In this document: in pieces, positions 6,901 through 10,214 of the stretch | Numbering within the stretch: position 1 is the first letter of the stretch | Layout: each line of letters starts with the position of its first letter | Assembly (NCBI GenBank): GCA_964439955.1 | Contig: CAYTPX010000049.1 | Location: 1-10,214 of the forward strand | Reading direction: 5' to 3' | DNA length: 10,214 nucleotides | Source: UBA1794 sp964439955 | GTDB taxonomy: Bacteria; Bacteroidota; Bacteroidia; Bacteroidales; Bacteroidaceae | Translations under genes and position numbers: made by a program | The notes under the pieces: generated by a model | What the model was told of the DNA's origin: nothing | Databases searched by the model: none | Seen by the model: only the letters and a program-made list of their open reading frames with translations

Positions 6901-6977
6901 CCGCGACCTTCCCCGCCACAAGGCAACCCTCCCCCACATGCTACCTGCCGCCGCCCCCGGCGGGAAGCGTGGAAGGC

Positions 6978-7008
6978 GACGCCGGGCCCTGACGCCCGGC
7001 GTCTTTTT
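6978..7008 (+). terminator. Rho-independent terminator of the pst-phoU operon
   Basis: A perfect 10-bp GC-rich stem (6978-6987 with 6994-7003) with a 6-nt loop is followed directly by five T (7004-7008). It starts 78 nt after the phoU stop codon, so it probably ends the pstSCAB-phoU transcript. Confidence 0.87.
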
Positions 7009-7206
7009 CCATGGCACGCACGCCCGTCCCCGCGCACCCCTCCAAGGCTTCATGCAAGGCACTCTCCACCCCCATGCGGGGCTTCACGGGAAAAGCCCCG
7101 GCACTTCCCGGCCTTTCCCGGGAGGCTTTCCCCGGAAAAAGGCATCCCTCCCGCCCCGGGCATCCACCGTACCCGCTTGAACGCCCCGTCTCTAAAAAGC
7201 AGGGCA
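7009..7206. other. GC-rich intergenic spacer with a small hairpin
   Basis: I support no gene between the phoU terminator and the lepB promoter. The only structure I see is an 8-bp perfect stem with an 8-nt loop (7077-7084 with 7093-7100) and no T-run. In base composition and short C/G-run motifs this spacer resembles the block at about 280-370. Frames here encode only Pro/Arg/Gly-rich low-complexity sequence. Confidence 0.45.
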
Positions 7207-7239
7207 TTGAAGGATTATCAAAGAAAATCCCTATCTTTG
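7207..7239 (+). promoter_or_regulatory. Bacteroidota promoter for lepB (-33 TTGA, -7 TATCTTTG)
   Basis: TATCTTTG at 7232-7239 matches the -7 consensus exactly. A TTGA at 7207-7210 lies 21 nt upstream, a suitable spacing for the -33 element. Transcription would start near 7246, leaving a leader of about 24 nt. This argues against the in-frame TTG at 7177 as the lepB start. Confidence 0.72.
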
Positions 7240-7269
7240 CCGCACATATACCGTATTTTCCCAAGAAAA

Positions 7270-8787
7270 ATGGCATCCTTCAACACCCAACCCAAGCATA
7301 CCGCCCCCCAAGCCCCCGGCAGCGCGCCGCACGAGGAAAATCCCATGCAGGAAAAGTCCTTGAAGAAGCGGGCCGTCGCCTGCGCCATCGTCCTCGTGCT
7401 CTACCTCGCCTTCCTCGTCTGGATAAGGAGCTGGTGGGGACTGCTGGCCGTCCCCTTCATCTTCGACGCCTACATCACCAAACGGATTCCTTGGACTTGG
7501 TGGAAGAAAAGCAAGAACCCGGCCTTGCGCACCCTTATGGGCTGGGTAGACGCCATCGTGTTTGCCTTGGTGGCCGTCTACTTTGTCAATATCTACTTCT
7601 TCCAAAACTACCAAATCCCCACCTCCTCGCTCGAGAAGTCCCTGCTCGTGGGCGACTACCTCTTCGTGAGCAAGATGAGCTACGGGCCGCGCGTGCCGAA
7701 CACCCCCCTCTCCATGCCCCTGACGCAGCATACCCTGCCCGTGCTGGACTGCAAGTCCTACATCGAACACCCGCAATGGGGCTACAAGCGCGTGCCCGGT
7801 TTCGGAACGCCCCAACGGGGCGACATCGTCGTTTTCAATTTCCCCGCGGGCGACACCGTCGCACTGGGCTACCAACAGATGGACGTCTATTCGCTGGCCT
7901 ATGAGGTGGGGCGGCAAATAAGCGGCAACCTCATCCAAATCAACCCCGACAGCCTCACGCCCAAAGAACGCCACCTCTATTATTCCCTCATCTACTCCTC
8001 GGGCATGAACTTCATCCGGAACAACCCCCAGACCTACGGAAAAGTCACGACACGCCCGGTGGACCGGAGGGAAAACTACGTGAAACGCTGCATCGGGCTG
8101 CCCGGCGACAACCTGGAAATAAGGGATGGCGAGGTTTTCATCGACGGGCAACGGCAGAAGATGCCCGCCGAGGCGCAATTCACCTACTTCGTCTGGACCG
8201 AAGGCCCCTTGGACGAACAAATCCTGCGCGACCTGCACATCAGCCGCGAAGACGCCGCCCACTACGACCCGAAGCAATCGCTCTACATCCTCCCCCTCAC
8301 GGCGGAATCCGCAGCCAAGCTGCAAGCCATGGCGCCGCAGGTGAAGCAAGTGAGACGCCTGACCGACCGCGAAGGCGGGGGCGACGTCTACCCCTTGAAC
8401 ATGAACTCCCACTGGGGGCGCGACAACTACGGCCCGATCCACATACCTAAAAAAGGGGAAACCATAGCCCTCACGCTGGAAAACCTCCCCATCTACGAAC
8501 GCCCCATCGCCGCCTACGAGGGAAACCGCCTCGAAGTGCGTGACGACGGCCTCATCTACATCAACGGAGAACCAAGTGACTCCTATACGTTCAAGATGGA
8601 TTACTACTGGATGATGGGGGATAACCGGCACAACTCCCTTGATTCCCGCTATTGGGGGTTCGTCCCCGAAGACCACATCGTGGGCAAACCCATCGTCGTC
8701 TGGCTCTCGCTGGACAAGGACCGCGGCTGGCTGGACGGACGGATACGTTGGAACCGCTTCTTCAAATGGGTCGATGACATACGATGA
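7270..8787 (+). CDS. lepB: Signal peptidase I (LepB), long Bacteroidota form
   Basis: This is a membrane-bound S26 serine protease that cuts signal peptides from exported proteins. The ATG at 7270 (505 residues) is chosen because the promoter at 7232-7239 lies upstream of it; an ATG at 7345 is a possible later start. Hydrophobic segments lie at about 34-69 and 92-111. The catalytic serine is S120 in PTSSLEKSL, a variant of the usual SGSM motif. The general base is K272 in YVKRCIGLPGD. The conserved GDNR box (450-453) is followed by NSLDSRYWGFVP. E. coli LepB has 324 residues; the extra length lies mainly between the serine and lysine boxes (about 140-255) and between the lysine and GDNR boxes (about 290-430). 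The gene overlaps the next by 4 nt (ATGA). Confidence 0.93.
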   Translation: MASFNTQPKHTAPQAPGSAPHEENPMQEKSLKKRAVACAIVLVLYLAFLVWIRSWWGLLAVPFIFDAYITKRIPWTWWKKSKNPALRTLMGWVDAIVFALVAVYFVNIYFFQNYQIPTSSLEKSLLVGDYLFVSKMSYGPRVPNTPLSMPLTQHTLPVLDCKSYIEHPQWGYKRVPGFGTPQRGDIVVFNFPAGDTVALGYQQMDVYSLAYEVGRQISGNLIQINPDSLTPKERHLYYSLIYSSGMNFIRNNPQTYGKVTTRPVDRRENYVKRCIGLPGDNLEIRDGEVFIDGQRQKMPAEAQFTYFVWTEGPLDEQILRDLHISREDAAHYDPKQSLYILPLTAESAAKLQAMAPQVKQVRRLTDREGGGDVYPLNMNSHWGRDNYGPIHIPKKGETIALTLENLPIYERPIAAYEGNRLEVRDDGLIYINGEPSDSYTFKMDYYWMMGDNRHNSLDSRYWGFVPEDHIVGKPIVVWLSLDKDRGWLDGRIRWNRFFKWVDDIR

Positions 8788-9374
8788 CTGTGCCCCGCTC
8801 CATAAAACGCTGGGCCATTGCCCTGCTGGCCGCGCTTGCCGTGGCAGGGCTGGTGCGCGTTTTTGCGATAGCCACGTTCCGCCTGCCTGACGGACGCCTC
8901 GTCGTCGTCAACCGCTGGAGCTACGGGCTGCGCCCGCCCCTGCCCTCCTTATTCGGCTATGGGAGGCTCGGCCACGAAACCGGCATGGCCAAGGGCGACC
9001 GCGTGGCTTTCGACAGCCCGTTGGAGGACGCGGGGAACAGGACGCGCCAGATATTCGTGGGCTATTGTGCCGCGGGGCCGGGCGATACCGTAAGGCTGAA
9101 AGGCGGCACGTTCCCCATCCCCCGAAAAGGTGAGCCCGCGGAAATCACCCCCGCCAACCGCGCCGTCCTGCAAGAAGCACTGCAACGCTACGAAAATACA
9201 CAAGCCCTCACCGGCCCCGACGGACGCCTCTACATAAAAGGGATGCCCATCAAGAAAATACGCCTCACGCATGACTACTACTGGATGCAGACCCCCGACC
9301 AGTTTCCCCTGCTCGACTCGCGGACATTCGGGCTCGTGCCCATGGAGTTGGTCATAGGCCGCATCATCCGCTAA
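8784..9374 (+). CDS. S26-family signal-peptidase-like protein, probably inactive
   Basis: This 196-residue protein has one N-terminal membrane segment (about 10-30) and clear remnants of signal peptidase I, but every catalytic site is lost. The serine box is gone: FRLP (32-35) joins directly to DGRLVVVNRWSYG, so about 10 residues that would include the nucleophile are absent. The lysine of the KRCIGLPGD box is replaced by G93 in GYCAAGPGD. The GDNR box reads TPDQ (170-173), although the following LDSRTFGLVP is kept. The reading frame is intact, so it looks like a maintained pseudoenzyme rather than a decayed gene. ATGA overlap with lepB suggests coupled translation and a possible partnership with LepB. 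I infer the relation from motif order only. Confidence 0.75.
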   Translation: MTVPRSIKRWAIALLAALAVAGLVRVFAIATFRLPDGRLVVVNRWSYGLRPPLPSLFGYGRLGHETGMAKGDRVAFDSPLEDAGNRTRQIFVGYCAAGPGDTVRLKGGTFPIPRKGEPAEITPANRAVLQEALQRYENTQALTGPDGRLYIKGMPIKKIRLTHDYYWMQTPDQFPLLDSRTFGLVPMELVIGRIIR

Positions 9375-9414
9375 CCCCACCCCACAAGAGAAACAAACTC
9401 AAATAAATACCGCA

Positions 9415-10113
9415 ATGAGAAAGATTTCCTTTTATGCTACCATGCTGTTGTGCGCAACATGCTTCACCGCATGCGGGGACGATGACAACGATTTCATGAC
9501 CATCACCGAGTCCATCACACTCCCCATGGACGAACTTACCCGCAGCCTACCCGCAGGTTCTTACACGAGCACCTCATCGTCCAACACGTTCGTAGCCACC
9601 GTGAACACGCAAAACGGCACCATCACAGCCCAACACGTGGGCACGACCGTCATCAATGCCGTCAATCCCAACGTACACTATATCTACAACCTGACCGTAA
9701 CACCCTCACGAACCTTTTTTACCGACTTGGGAGAATTCCTCGGGAAGACGGAACAGCAAATAAAGAACCTGGCCAACTTGCGCAACAAGGCTTCCAATGG
9801 GCGCGACTCCCTCTACTACCCGATTGCCCTCGAAGAGCAGATAGCCATCCGCTACAACAGCGAGGGGAAAATGTACTACGGCATGCTCTACTTTGACACG
9901 GACGTCGCACAGTACATCACCAAACAACTCAACGAATACTACGGGGAATATGGCAGTGAAAACGGATATACCATATACATCAACGCCGCGGACTATACGG
10001 ATGCCACCATCGTCGTGGCCCGCAAGCTCGTCAATGGCATGGACCGCCTGCTGTACCTCACCCCCGAGACCTATGACCTCATCGGCGACCTGTCCGACCT
10101 GTTCGGGCAGTAA
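9415..10113 (+). CDS. Putative surface lipoprotein with an Ig-like (BIG2-type) N-terminal region
   Basis: This is a 232-residue protein of unknown function. A lipoprotein signal peptide ends in FTAC with C20 as the lipidated cysteine. The next residues, GDDDND (21-26), are acidic, as in the lipoprotein export signals that send Bacteroidota lipoproteins to the cell surface. Residues about 28-97 look like a bacterial Ig-like group 2 domain, with the typical GTITAQHVGTTVINA (68-82). The C-terminal part (about 100-232) is mixed alpha/beta in appearance, rich in Tyr, Asp and Asn, with no motif I recognise. It starts 40 nt after the S26 paralogue with an A-rich leader and no visible promoter, so it may be read from the lepB transcript. 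Its codon use looks less GC-extreme than its neighbours. Confidence 0.7.
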   Translation: MRKISFYATMLLCATCFTACGDDDNDFMTITESITLPMDELTRSLPAGSYTSTSSSNTFVATVNTQNGTITAQHVGTTVINAVNPNVHYIYNLTVTPSRTFFTDLGEFLGKTEQQIKNLANLRNKASNGRDSLYYPIALEEQIAIRYNSEGKMYYGMLYFDTDVAQYITKQLNEYYGEYGSENGYTIYINAADYTDATIVVARKLVNGMDRLLYLTPETYDLIGDLSDLFGQ

Positions 10114-10214
10114 ACTCCCATACGCCAGGACCCCGAAGAAATGAATCTGCCCGATACCACCCGCGCGGAATGAGGTTTTCCGACCCCGACATTCTAAGTT
10201 ACTATATAAAAATT
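10114..10214. other. Downstream intergenic tail, no supported gene
   Basis: The last 101 bases hold only a 10-codon chance frame (10141-10173) and no clear terminator. The final 25 or so bases become AT-rich, which may mark the promoter region of a gene beyond the window. Confidence 0.4.

Noticed and set aside
7177..7269. TTG at 7177 as the lepB start, adding 31 residues
   Set aside because: A consensus promoter (7207-7239) lies within that extension, so the first usable in-frame ATG on the transcript is 7270.
10141..10173. Ten-codon frame after the lipoprotein gene
   Set aside because: It is too short, with no ribosome-binding or conservation evidence visible; likely chance.

Overview
The window looks like chromosomal DNA from a GC-rich member of the Bacteroidota, most likely Bacteroidales. 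Four points support this. There are three copies of the Bacteroides-type -7 promoter element (TATCTTTG), each just upstream of a gene or operon. Most gene starts lack a Shine-Dalgarno sequence and follow A-rich leaders. The last gene encodes a lipoprotein with an acidic stretch right after the lipobox cysteine. The proteins themselves (long PstC, long LepB with a paired second S26 protein) also fit. I cannot name the genus. All supported genes are on the plus strand.

Layout. Positions 1-596 hold no gene I can support. An AT-rich island (about 1-180) contains a long imperfect palindrome (57-125). It is followed by GC-rich filler, a putative promoter at 443 and a leader with a perfect palindrome and a mini-ORF. 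A secreted GH30-family glycoside hydrolase (597-2120) ends at a strong, probably bidirectional terminator. Next come a Pho-box-like array of five repeats (2211-2258), a promoter (2307-2314) and the complete phosphate operon pstS-pstC-pstA-pstB-phoU (2392-6900), closed by a second good terminator (6978-7008). After a GC-rich gap, a promoter at 7207-7239 drives lepB (signal peptidase I). A short, apparently catalytically dead S26 paralogue overlaps its end, and a 232-residue lipoprotein follows. The final 101 bases carry no gene I can support.

How the genes work together. PstS captures phosphate outside the inner membrane, PstC and PstA form the channel, PstB hydrolyses ATP, and PhoU is the cytoplasmic regulator linking transport to Pho signalling. 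No phoB/phoR pair is present, so the sensor would lie elsewhere. The repeats upstream of pstS are a candidate binding site for a PhoB/PhoP-type regulator. LepB removes signal peptides from exported proteins, which would include PstS and the GH30 enzyme. The lipoprotein would instead use signal peptidase II.

The best leads for novelty are the 11-nt-phased Pho-box-like array, a degenerate PstS-like domain built into PstC, the S26 pseudoenzyme translationally coupled to lepB, and the long palindrome at 57-125. I see no mobile element, CRISPR array, tRNA or rRNA.
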